Notes under the pieces: model-generated
Seen by the model: only the letters and a program-made list of their open reading frames with translations
Databases searched by the model: none
What the model was told of the DNA's origin: nothing
Part shown: piece by piece, positions 22,338 to 32,758 of the stretch
Layout of the letters: the number at the start of each line of letters is the position of its first letter
Position numbering within the stretch: the first letter of the stretch is position 1
Source of the DNA: Symsagittifera roscoffensis
Lineage: Eukaryota > Xenacoelomorpha > Acoela > Convolutidae
Length of the DNA stretch: 64,000 nt
Reading direction: 5' to 3'
NCBI RefSeq assembly: GCF_963678635.1
Contig: NC_087066.1
Span: forward strand, 23,159,996 to 23,223,995
Position numbers and translations under genes: made by a program

Positions 22338-22869
22338 CTTGCCTTTGCATGAAAGATTCGAAAACTTGACTATTGGACATTTTCTGCTAGGTCTCTCAAA
22401 CCGAAAATGAGTAACCTCGTTTAAAATAGTAACAAGAACTTGATTATGAAATACCTCTATGTGGTCATTTACTGGTTCGTAAGCTAGTATGTAGCAATTT
22501 TGTTCTCTTTTTATTTATCGCCTTAGTTTAAAACTGCTACGGTTTCCTTCTTTCAATTCGCAAATGATTTAAATGTAAATTTATCTATTCTCTTTGTCGT
22601 ATTCAATTCTAAATTTTTAAATCAGGCATCTTGAATCGCAGTTTTATACCTCTTGTTGCTTAGCTCAAAACCGTAATGGGAGTTTGACACATGCGACATC
22701 AACTGTATTGTAATCGGGAACAAGTTTTTTTCCAAAAAAAAAAATGTTTTAGAATGTTTACAAATATTTTTAGAATTTCATTTATGAGAGGGTGATTTCT
22801 AAGACATTGTGTGAGCAAGTCTGCATTTCAACTTTTTTTCTATTTGAAATTTGTTCTAAAGTCTAAAAG

Positions 22870-23290
22870 AACGAATTAATTTTCACTTATATACGTTTTG
22901 ATGATTTTTTTGTTTTTTAGGAAAAAGTCTTCGTCCACGCTCAAATTTTGTTTTTTTTCTGCGATTTTGACTTATGATTTATTTTTTGAGCTCAATTTAT
23001 TTCTTTAGATTAAGGCAGTTTCCCAGCAGAAGAAAAAATACATATTGATAGATAGTTCTCAAAATTGAATATTTTTACAAAACAAGTTCCATTCAGAAAG
23101 TATTTGAAATTTAAATAGCTTCAACTTGAAAGAAGTTTTTCTTCGACTTTCGAAAGATGGAAAACATTTGCAAATTTTCAAGCAGCTTTTTTTGGTGTCC
23201 TTGTTCTTTACAGTTTTCGAACTGTCTGTTATCTGTCTTTAATGATTGAAAGAACTCCGGCGGTTTTGTTACGACCATTGAAAATGGGGA
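22870..23290. repeat. Family B repeat, copy 3' of SCAF-like gene
   Basis: Shares TTTGATGATTTTTTTGTTTT, AGGAAAAAGTCTTCGTCC, TTTCCCAGCAGAAG, GTATTTGAAATTTAAATAGC and TTTTCGAACTGTCTGTTATC. The sequence after it (23270-23390) reappears in weaker form at 59700-59815. Confidence 0.55.
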
Positions 23291-23299
23291 GGAAACTTG

Positions 23300-25247
23300 T
23301 ATTCCGGTGTTTTAGAGCTACCACAAACAAGGAAAATTAGCTACCACAATCAAGCATCGGAGTGAGCTGAGTGATATACTGTATTAACTTCCATTCAGTT
23401 GTAATTCGAAGGACACTCATTATTTTCCAAAATAAATTTCCCAACCTTGAGAATAACCAGTTTGAATGTTCTAGTAAGCCAGTGATCAGGCTTACAAAGG
23501 TGATTTAAGCTTAAGTAAAGTCGTAAAAACTTAATTTCACTCGACTTAAATTTCTCGGAGTGTTTTTGCCGCCATTTTGAGAATCAAAAAGTTGAAAAGA
23601 TTTCAAAAATTTCTGCCAATTTCTGTTTTTTTTTTTGTTTTTCTATTTTTTTCGAAAACAGTTGTCCAAGTTGCTATTTGACTATGACTCTCGAATTTTC
23701 GTAAATTGCAGTTTTTTTGTTCAGGTCGTTTCATCACAACACGCAGAAAAAAAACTAAACAAATTTGACTATGCTCGGAACATTCTGTGCTATTTTCACG
23801 GTAAGTGTCTATCCTTATTTTGTTTGCTTTTTTTGCTTAAACTGTTTATTTGGCTAGAAAGGCGCTTCGGTAAATTTTTTTGGGCTTAGTTAGCTCAAAA
23901 TGTCGTGTGAAGACAGAAAATAATTTTTCATTTGTGTTTGTGTGCGCTAAAGGATGTATCAATCTTTAAAACTTCAAGTTCTGAAGTTTTGTTCCAGATC
24001 CAAGTTTTTGACAGATTTTTTTTGGCTCAGCAGGTGGCTACCCAAGTTTTCTCGAGTTAATTGCGAATTCATAGTTTGCGTTTTATGCTCATTTACTGCT
24101 AGCAATTGCATTTCAATATATTTAAAATGGAACCTTCCTAAATATTGAAGTTTTTATAGACCTTTTTTTTTCAATTTTTTTTTCGGCTAAATTGCTTTTT
24201 AGCGTTCCCTAGTTATTATTCCTACTATCCTATGGTGACAGGAAGAAATTTTGGACAAGTAGATCTTTGTCGAACTGAAATTTGTTTTAGGAAAAACTAC
24301 TTATCCAAAGAATTTTCGTACGTGCTCGGCTGATTTATCATCGAATTGTCTAATTTTTTTGGATTTTACAATTTATCCTCTATAGCTTTTTTGGTAACTG
24401 CAAGTTATTATTCAGAATTCAAAAAATTGTACGGTGGCTGTTTCAATACCGGCGTATTTATTATACCATACAACTGAAAGAGTTGACTGATTAGTTAGTT
24501 TAGAGTGTTTCAATGCGACAACACTTAATTGGTTCTTGTGAAAAAAAAATGTTCGTGCTTTCAAGAATTTTTGTTAACGCCCCTTAAGTTATCAACAAGT
24601 TTTTCAAATTCTTTCTACACAAGGACCACTTGGTTCAGCCAAATGCTATATAAGAAAAATTCAAGTGTTTTTTTGAAGTCAATAGTATAGGGTGGGTTTT
24701 TCCGATCTGTGCCATACAAAACGCAATTCAACCCCGCAAAAGAAACGCCAAAATTTAGCATTTAACGGCAAACTTTTGAAGTTTTTTGCGCTCCACCCTC
24801 ACATAAAGTGTTTATTGGCGCCGAAAAAGCATATAGAAATTTTCAAGTTTTAGTCGATGTCTCCGTTTAAGGAGCGAAGAGTCTTTGCGAGCGTAGAGTA
24901 ATTAAAAGGAGTTAAATTTGAAGCGAAAATCAGTCTTATCTTTTTTCCGAGAAAATCGCTTATTTTGTGAAGAGTACACATTATTTCCATTGCATAAAAA
25001 CTAGCTCTATACGTTTTACTGAGGCGCGTTCTTTGCTACCTGATAACTATGTTCATTTTTTTGAAAGAAATTCAAGAAAGGCGTCATGGCTGAGAAGTTA
25101 ACGCAAGTATTCCGGGATAAAATTTGTAGAATCAGGACGTATTTATTGTTGATTTTTGTATTTCTTGCTTGTAATTTTTGACAAGTGTGGCTTCGCTTCT
25201 AAGTGATTACCATTTTTACTATTTTTTAATTGGCTTATAAAATTCTA
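23300..25247. other. No gene seen; repeat-rich intergenic
   Basis: AT-rich. Fragments recur elsewhere: GGAACATTCTGTGCTATTTT near 23780 resembles 34265 and 60190. No supported coding region. Confidence 0.6.
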
Positions 25248-25770
25248 ACAAGACTGCTCGTATCAGCGTGAACCCCTGGATGGTCCGACTGCCTTTTGAG
25301 GTTTATGGAGCAGTAATAACAAAAAAAATTAAATTTAATAAAATAAAATGAATTTTTTTTTCTTCTAAAATTTGAAGTTTTTTATGAAAATCATCACTAT
25401 CACTCCACACGCCATATAGAGTACAAAAGGATAGGTTTCGCTAATTGTAACAAATCAATTATGGCAAATAAGCTTCTTTCAATCACCAACTTGGAACGAT
25501 TTCAAGACGGATTAAATTTCGCTTACGCGTTAATAGTGCGAAATATATCGCGCGTTAATTGTCCCAAAATGGCAATCTTTAAACCCCCATAACTTTACGA
25601 AATTGGTCACAGGTGAAATATCTTTTCAACTTTAAGCTCAGGACAACAATAGCTTTCAAGATATAAATAAATTCCGTCAAAAATGGTTAGTTAAAATGTC
25701 GAAATTTGTCTGAAGAAAAAAACCAACCGAGCACAAATATTTCGTTACTTTCGTATCGAAAGTCGGAACA
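25248..25770. mobile_element. ~525-bp nonautonomous element, copy 1
   Basis: It starts ACAAGACTGCTCGTATCAGC and has GGTCCGACTGCCTTTTGAGG close to the left end. It ends TTTCGTATCGAAAGTCGGAA then CA. The segments TGTTCCGACT (left in other copies) and AGTCGGAACA (right) are inverted. Internal blocks such as GGCAAATAAGCTTCTTTCAA and TCGCGCGTTAATTGTCCCAA are shared with copy 3. Confidence 0.75.
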
Positions 25771-26964
25771 ATAAAAGCTTACAAAACAAGTCTACGGACA
25801 CTTTTTTTTTAATTAAAAATATGCAAACTGTGTTACTTACTGGAAAAATTAAAAAATATATATCTGTGCATTAAATAAGCGCTTTTTTGCTGGTTTGAAA
25901 AATTAGAGACTAATAGAAAAGTAAAAAGGTTGAAACAGTGGGTGTTTTCAAGTTCCAGATATGATTCGAAATTTCAAGTTGTCATAAGCATTGATAGAAA
26001 AAAGTCCTCTCTCGAAAAACAAGTTTCAGTTTCGAAAATGAAACTAATTTTCAGAATTTCTAACAGATTGAAAAGTTGTTTACTGATCCAGTTTTCTCAA
26101 GTTTTATCAACACGAGTAAACTAAAATAAAAACAATTTTTGTTGTAGTTTTTTTTAAAAAACCGTGTTGTTCCGACCAGGAAGTGAGAGGCAATTTTGGA
26201 TTAATGTGTGTATTTTGAACTTTCAGTGAAATATATTGAAAACATCGCAGTTGAGCTTCAGTTAAGATTTTCACATACGTTTTTGAGGTGTGAAGAGAAT
26301 TATTTAGAGTATTTTGCTTTTCAGACTATTTTCGAGTCACTGTGCGAGATAAAAAATAAAATATGAGTCACTTTCAGATTGTGGTAGAAGTGAAAAATTT
26401 TTTTCTTATCCTTATTCTAATCAGTTTTAAATTGAATGAGCTAAACAGTTTCTTCACCTAAAAGCTAGGCACCCACCAACTAAAAGAACCATGATTTGAG
26501 AAAAAAATATATGATAGAAGAATATTTATTTTCATAATTTTTTCACAATGACAGCTGAAGACAGAAGCTTCTGTACTGCTATGTTAAGAGTCAGCTCATT
26601 TTGTCCCCGAAAAAGCAAAAAACAAAGAATGGCAGCGAACATAGGAAATGTTCAGGTTGGCACTCCTACAGATGCAAAGTGACTGTATAGCCGCATCGCA
26701 AAATCACGATGTAATCAAGTTAAGTTTAAAGTGCTTTCATCTTTTTAACGGACTTGGATTTCAGTGAAGCAATTTTTATATTACTTTGGTTTTTTAATCA
26801 ATTGCGGTAATTATTTTTTGAATAAGCTTGTGATAAGCAAGCGTTATCAAACTTGAATAAAACTTTTCGGGTTAACAATTAGCTAAACAAAATCAGTTGA
26901 ATCACTTTTCACTTATCTTCTCTTTACTTCTCTTCTTACCCTCTTTTTACATGTTCCACGTTAC

Positions 26965-27045
26965 TTCCCCTTTGGCCTGGAGGTAAAGCAGCTGCCTTTG
27001 TACCCTCGGGTTTTGGGTTTGAGTCGTGGCCGGATCTTTTTTTTC
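26965..27045 (+). mobile_element. SINE-like tRNA-derived head
   Basis: TGGCCTGGAGGTAAAGCAGC (A-box-like) and GGGTTTGAGTCGTGGCCGG (B-box-like) have tRNA spacing and are followed by a T-rich run. No full cloverleaf is seen. Confidence 0.4.
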
Positions 27046-27539
27046 AGTATTAGGGAAATTGAAAAAAAAATCGGAGAAAAATGAATTGCTGGTTTTTTGT
27101 TTGTTTGCTCAGGTTTTGTCAGCTAAATTGCCACGTGCTGTTCATTCTAGTTTCATGGAAGACTTTAAAGATTTTTGAAAAATCAAAACTTTTTTTTTGG
27201 TTAAAGTGGCTTCAGCTCAAAAATGTTTAGCTTAGATGCCACATCACTAATTTTGCTGGTGCTGTAAGCATCTTTTATTGTATTTGCAAGTGCAATTGCT
27301 GTCCATTGTTGTTTAAGGTGGGACTTTAAATATATATATATTTTTTAAAAATCTGTTTTTTTTGGGCTCAACTTGTGTCTGCTCAAAAGTTGGCGGCTTT
27401 GTTTATTCTCATAAATTTTGTTCCGTTGTTGTTTATTCAAAATTCAAGTGTCTGGCATGTTTGATCAACTTCTATCGAAACAAATGAACGTTTAACTGAC
27501 ATTGTTTTTTTTTCAAAAATTTCCATTTTCGGCTTTTTA

Positions 27540-27610
27540 CGTTTTTAGTTTTTGCTAGTATTGTATCGCAAGTGGTGCGAAGCTCCGCTTCGCCTTTGAG
27601 ACAAAAGTGA
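27540..27610 (+). repeat. SINE tail fragment with GC hairpin
   Basis: GGTGCGAAGCTCCGCTTCGC can form a hairpin (GCGAAGC/GCTTCGC) and is followed by CTTTGAGACA. It is close to 34030-34065 and related to the 3' tails of the tRNA-derived SINEs (GCAGCTTCGTCTCTGTG). Confidence 0.45.
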
Positions 27611-28099
27611 TGAATATTGGATCTGTTTGGGTACTTTTTTGCTGTTTCTTCAAAAAGATGGGGTGTAATTTGATTTTTTCTTCGTTTTCTCGGAAAAAAC
27701 TGCGTTACGTAAAACGGTACAAAACAATATTAGACTGCTCAAGTAATCGAGACCGATTCATCTTAAGAATCATCGATTGAAACATTTTAAACAAAAAATT
27801 TGAAAGGTGATAAAAAATTCAAAAATTGGAGAGCAAACTTTTTTCCAGATCATCTTTTGAAGATATTCTCCCATGCGTTTTGTAAAGTGCAAAGTGATGT
27901 GTTTAGTGTCTAGAAACGTTTTAATAGAGTCTGGAAATAGCCCGCTTCCACTGAAGCTCGATCGGATTGTTCAATTTTCATTCTCATGTGGTAATGGAAT
28001 GAAATATATCGCACGATAATTTCTCAAAAATTTTTTGAATTTGCACGCAGGATGTCAGTTTTTTCAGAGCGTATTAAAGTTATATGCAGATAAAGCTAG

Positions 28100-28560
28100 T
28101 TAAAACGTAAAAGTTGTCTGGAAAAAAACCATTTGAAGCAGCTGAGGGAGTCTGGGGAGGCAGATTTGAGAAGGCATTCTTCGATGTAAGAGTATTCAAT
28201 CCTTGCGCCACATCAAATTCTGGCACTCTGCCAAGTGTGTACAGAAAGCACGAACTGAAAAAAAAGAGATGCTATGAGCAACGTATCAGAGAAGTCGAAC
28301 AAAGTTCATTCGCACCTCTTGTTCTTTCGTGCACGAGAGGCATGTGCAATTTCGCTGCCATGTTTTACTTGTTTCGATGATCAGTCAGAAAAAAGAAATA
28401 TCTTCGTATAGTCAAGTGCTTTTGTGGATTCGATGTTGTCTTGGACTTGCCATTCTCAGATCATGTGTATCCGTGGATCCCATTCGTGATATCGGAGACC
28501 ACATCGATGGACATCAGTTAATGCATGGATGTTTCTATTATGATATCTTTTAGCTGTTGT
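28100..28560 (+). pseudogene. Decayed retroelement ORF, C-terminal block
   Basis: The first frame reads GVWGGRFEKAFFDVRVFNPC, then YRKHELKKKRCYEQRIREVE and FAPLVLSCTRGM. Overlapping in another frame (from about 28376) is YSQVLLWIRCCLGLAILRS. I recognise this order as the block after the reverse transcriptase in a retroelement group common in aquatic invertebrates (from memory, not searched). The frameshift and stops show it is dead. Confidence 0.55.
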
Positions 28561-28589
28561 AGTTTGTTCTAATGTGAAGTCACCACTAC

Positions 28590-28770
28590 AGAATATGGAT
28601 ATGAAGATGACTTCAATAAAACTGAAGTACCGCCCGCCTTGGAAGTTGTTGTTTACAATGTGAATAGAGCTATTTTTATAAACCAGGAAGTGAATCATAT
28701 CAGTTCAGTTCTTCTGATTCTGCTAACTCAACTAATGGAAACATTGATTGGAATGAAGTGTAATAAAAAT
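28590..28770 (+). other. Possible terminal coding exon of an unrecognised gene
   Basis: After an acceptor-like CACTACAG (ending near 28602) one frame reads EYGYEDDFNKTEVPPALE. From about 28662 another frame reads SYFYKPGSESYQFSSSDSAN and ends in a short acidic tail with a stop; AATAAA overlaps the stop. Joining the two would need an implausible 23-nt intron or a frameshift. No upstream exon is recognised. It may be a decayed gene fragment. Confidence 0.2.
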
Positions 28771-28799
28771 CTTTCAGGTTAAAGAAAAATTATATTCCT

Positions 28800-30529
28800 T
28801 CTTTGAAACTTGGAACAAAAAATCAAGTACTTCTATGTTTGCTCTTCAGTATCATTAATTGTTCATAATTAGAGACTTGCTATTATTTTTTAGAAAAAAA
28901 TGAAACTTTCATGCGTTTCGAGCCTTTTAGAAAAAAATGAAACAGTTTCATGCAATTCAAGCCGTCTTCAAATTTACACAAAAAGCTGATGTAGTTTGTA
29001 AAACGTCAAAAAATAGTGTTTTTGAATGTAATTGAGGCTGTATTTTGTTGATGTTTGAAGTTTTCACTTTCAACAATGATAGAATTCCCTTAAAAAATCA
29101 GTTTATATATAGTTCTGTAAGTTTTCTCTAACGCTGAGATTTAAATTTGAGCTATCCGTGCCTACGCCAAAAGCATAATTGCATTAAAATAAAATCCGAA
29201 AAGATCTTTAAAAGAGAACATTAGAATTACAATCTTCAATGATGGACAGAGAAGTCCTCAGTTACTTTCATAAATAACAAAACAAGACTGCTCGTATCAG
29301 GGCAAAGCCCTATTTGTTCCGACTGCCTTTTAAGGATTATGGAGCAGTAATAACCTACAAAAATTAAATTTAATAAATAAAAATAAAATTCTAAAATAGG
29401 ATTTTTTTAGGACATTCAATCCCCCTATTTAAGTATCACCCCACAACTACAAATTCATCCCCTCACAAGTACAAAACGATAGATTTAGTTCCTTGTAGCA
29501 AATCAATTAAGGCAAATAAGCTTCTTTCAACCAATTTAGAACATTTTCTAAGACAGACATTCTAAGAAAATGGCAATCTTTAAACCACCATAATTTTTCG
29601 AAAAAATGATCACAAGTGAAATATATTTTTTTAAAATTTAAGCTCAGGACAACAATACCTTTTGAATGATATACAAAAGTTCCGTCAAAAGCGGCTAGTT
29701 AAAAAGTAAAACAAAAGTACTTGTATCTGGGCAAAGGCCAGATTGTTCTGACTGCTGATAAACTGGTCTCAAATAGTTTTTTGTTAATGAAATGTTGACA
29801 ATTTATAAATTTCAGGCTGTTAGTATCAATCTGAATGTAATAAAATTGAGCACGTTTGGAATTAGTAAGACCGTTTAGCTTGCCTTTTTTCAATTTGGAA
29901 CAATTTTGTGGTGAGCCATAATTAGCCACGCGTAAATAAATTGCGTTACTCTCTCGGCATCAAAGTATAAACAAGTAGTTTAGTTAGACTCATTTAATAG
30001 CGATTGGGTTGGCAGGATGCTTCCCCCCTTTTTAATTATAAACATTTTAACACATTACAATTTCGCTCCCTACTTGTTGTTGCCTTAGCAATTGATTATC
30101 GCTATATTTTAAAACAATTTCTTTGACTTAACACTGTTTTAATCCAAAGTGAAACGAAAACCTACTTCAAAGGAGGTTTCGGTAAGCATCAAAGAATTGA
30201 ACGAGAGAAACTTTTGCCATTTAAAGCCAGACAGTTTCGCGCTGCTTAATTCGCATAAATTTTGAACAGAAATTACCTTGCAAACAATTTCAATGAATCG
30301 TTTCAAACCAAAACGAAATGGCCTTGCCAATATTTTCAATGAGTCATTCCAAAATGAACCAAAAACAAGCAAAAATTCAATGAACTTCAAAAGCCCGCAA
30401 ATAATTAGACGTCCTTTGACTAATACGGCCTAATTTTCTAGACATTTTCAGCCGGTATAAAAATTTAAAAAAGGTTTAACCAATGCCAAAAGCCTAAAAA
30501 ATATATTTTTTAGAATCATTCTCGAACTT
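28800..30529. other. No gene seen apart from element copy 2
   Basis: AT-rich sequence on both sides of the 29282-29760 element. No recognised coding region. Confidence 0.55.
29282..29760. mobile_element. ~525-bp nonautonomous element, copy 2 (truncated, nested head)
   Basis: The head ACAAGACTGCTCGTATCAGG, then GGCAAAGCCCTATTTGTTCC and the shared body. The copy breaks off near 29700. A second head-like sequence follows (TACTTGTATCTGGGCAAAGG, CCAGATTGTTCTGACTGCTG), so a related element begins there or was joined. Confidence 0.7.
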
Positions 30530-30605
30530 AAGCTTCTTTCAACCAATTTAGAACATTTTCTAAGACAGACATTCTAAGAAAATGGCAATCTTTAAACCAC
30601 CATAA
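30530..30605. repeat. 75-bp exact duplicate of an internal block of copy 2
   Basis: The block from AAGCTTCTTTCAACCAATTT to AAACCACCATAA matches 29518-29594 with no difference that I can see. It sits at the broken end of the FLYWCH/MULE remnant. Confidence 0.8.
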
Positions 30606-30614
30606 GTCATTAGG

Positions 30615-31415
30615 TTATTTATTTTTTCTCATATAACTTTGGGAGAGATGGCAAATGCAACCCGATAAATGTGCTTCGGGGAATGTTTTTTGGAAGGACT
30701 GAAGAGCAGCTTGCTCAAAATCTAACAAAAAATTTTTAGACGGGCAGTTGGATGCTAAATCAATTAACGCCTGCAAGAAGCGTTTGTAGGTTTTTTGGTT
30801 TTTGTTAGGAAGGAAGGCGTAAATGCAAGCTGGCGCAATGCCAGATACACTAACATGATTTGAATATAGCTGATAGAACGTTTTTGAAGTAATTTTGAAA
30901 GCTCAACCGGCTAACAAGAAAGATGACTTCTCCAGAACTCTCAGCATTTCGGGGATTCGCTCATGATCATTTGATCCACTGTCATACCGGATAAAATTTT
31001 CAAGAACTTCAGGGATCTCAAAATTTTGCGCAACGGGGATTACATCTAGCTGCTTACGAGTGCGCGCAGCCGTTCGGAGCCGTTTGTCTTTACTTGAGAG
31101 GACAAACTGAGTGGCCAAATCGTTTGCAACTGGCAACTGCAACAATCGGGGTAAATCTCTCGCTGAGAACTTTTAAATGCTTTGACATTTCGGGCCTCCG
31201 ATTTTCCCGCTGAAATGTCATGGTTATGCTCTCCACGCGTCTCGTTGTTTTCAGTAATGGCAGTTGCTTGACATTTATGTGTTTGATATTTTGAGCAAAT
31301 CAAGTTTTTGGTAAACTTATTTTTTCGCTTGAAATAAAATTCGTGGCCGGACGCTATAAGAATTGGCTTGTTTTTAGATGAAACTGTGAATTCGAAAGAA
31401 GACTCAATCTCAATG
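30615..31415 (-). pseudogene. FLYWCH zinc finger / MULE transposase remnant
   Basis: Read on the minus strand from about 31415: a FLYWCH-type finger (KPILIASGHEFYFKRKNKF, ICSKYQTHKCQATA, RGEHNHDI). After a frameshift near 31150 comes RLLQLPVANDLATQFVLS and LENFIRYDSG. After an in-frame TGA at 30903-30905 comes a MULE transposase core (FYQLYSNHVSVSGIAPACIY, AFLPNKNQKTYKRFL, LDFEQAALQSFQKTFP, SGCICHLSQSYMRK). It stops at TAA 30615-30617, just before a repeat junction. FLYWCH plus MULE is a known transposon architecture. One frameshift plus one nonsense codon and loss of the C-terminus make it nonfunctional. Confidence 0.7.
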
Positions 31416-32391
31416 TGTTTATTGTGTTTGCGTGTGTTTATCGCTTGAGTAAAGTATAAGGTGACTGTCAGAATTTAATTTCTGTCAAAAATTTCACGTC
31501 ATATTGTTATGATTTAATACACAGCTTTTTTAGTGATCATAATGGTTTAGCGAAAAGTCTAATTAAAAATAAAGTACGAACTTGTTGATAAGAGTCTTAA
31601 GTAATTTAGGAATGCTCATTTTAGTATGTATAACTAAGATAAATCAGGTTTTTCATTACGGTGCGTGCGTTAATTGCAGGTTTAATTTTGGTGTGATAAG
31701 AGTTAAGATATGGAATTCATACAGCATTAATTTTAGTAGTGAAATGACTAGGTGTTAAAATGTACTGTGTTTAACTGGAAAAAAGGAGTTAAAGTGTTGT
31801 CGATTTAAATTGTTTAGTAGTGAAATGACTAAGTGGTAAAATGTACGGTGTTAAATTGTATGTTATTAAATTGTAGGACACCGGCAGGATAGTATAGTGA
31901 TGAATGCGAGCCATATGAGATTACGAAGATCCATATATCGCAATTTGCATATTTTTGGTGTTTGTCCTCCAAAAATGTGCAAGCAAAGCGAGCTTAAGCT
32001 AACATCTTGTATTATAAACATTTCGGAGCAGTTAACTTTTTACCTTACTTTTACTTTAGTTTTCTTTGAGTGTGCAAGGCAATTGAGTCGTCGGCTGGCA
32101 ATTTGGTTCTTGGTTGTACAATAAGTCTCTTACAGAAGATGTGCACAATAATCCTGAATTTTTAAATTCAAGTAGTAAAAGCAGTGAAATTAATTTTGGG
32201 CGGAATGAACCGATAGGCTTAAGTTTCTCTCATGGACAAAAAGAACAGAGATTCAATTATTTAATTACTCCATCAAAAGCTGCCACTATTTTTCCACTAC
32301 AGCCTTGATAATGATAAAGAAATCTAAACCACCGACTCATCTTATGTATATATTCATGATCGAAACCCACTGCAGCAAAACTGAGTCTTTC

Positions 32392-32758
32392 TCAGTAGAA
32401 CTCACACATGGCATATGGTTTACGGTTCATTTTCCCAGCCCATGTTTCACACTCTACGTCACCAACGCCTCCCGCAACTGCTACAATACAGCCCTCTTTA
32501 TATTTCCCGTTCTTCAGAGACGTGGTTTTCTCCACCGGGAATTTTGGCTCATTTGGGCCCGCCCAGATGGATCCCGGCATTGTCAAACCTGGTCTGGAGG
32601 AACTGATGATGGTTTTAGTGGCCGGATCCTTTTCCCAACCTGTCCAGACATGCTCGACATCGCAGCTTATTGCAGCTTTTTGTTCTTTTGCGTAGGCAAC
32701 TGCCGCTGCTGTATGCTCCTTTGTTGTCGGCAAGAACAGACGGCCTTTTCTACCCTCC
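32392..32758 (-). CDS. C-type lectin-like exon 2 (lectin domain core)
   Basis: Acceptor TTATTTCAG (minus strand) ends at 32759; stop TGA at 32394-32392. The open frame continues upstream of the acceptor to 32823, but that part has no lectin similarity. Confidence 0.8.

Larger units (their letters stand above)
25771..28099. other. No gene seen; repeat fragments
   Basis: Holds a family B fragment near 25930-26110, a SINE-like head and a SINE tail (listed). A 42-codon open stretch from ATG 26549 is not supported by homology or by a clear donor. Confidence 0.5.

Noticed and set aside
26549-26720. Short ORF (ATG 26549) as a first coding exon
   Set aside because: No homology recognised, only a weak donor, and no downstream exon that fits.
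28638-28661. A 23-nt GT-AG intron
   Set aside because: Too short for known animal splicing; a frameshift or chance is more likely.
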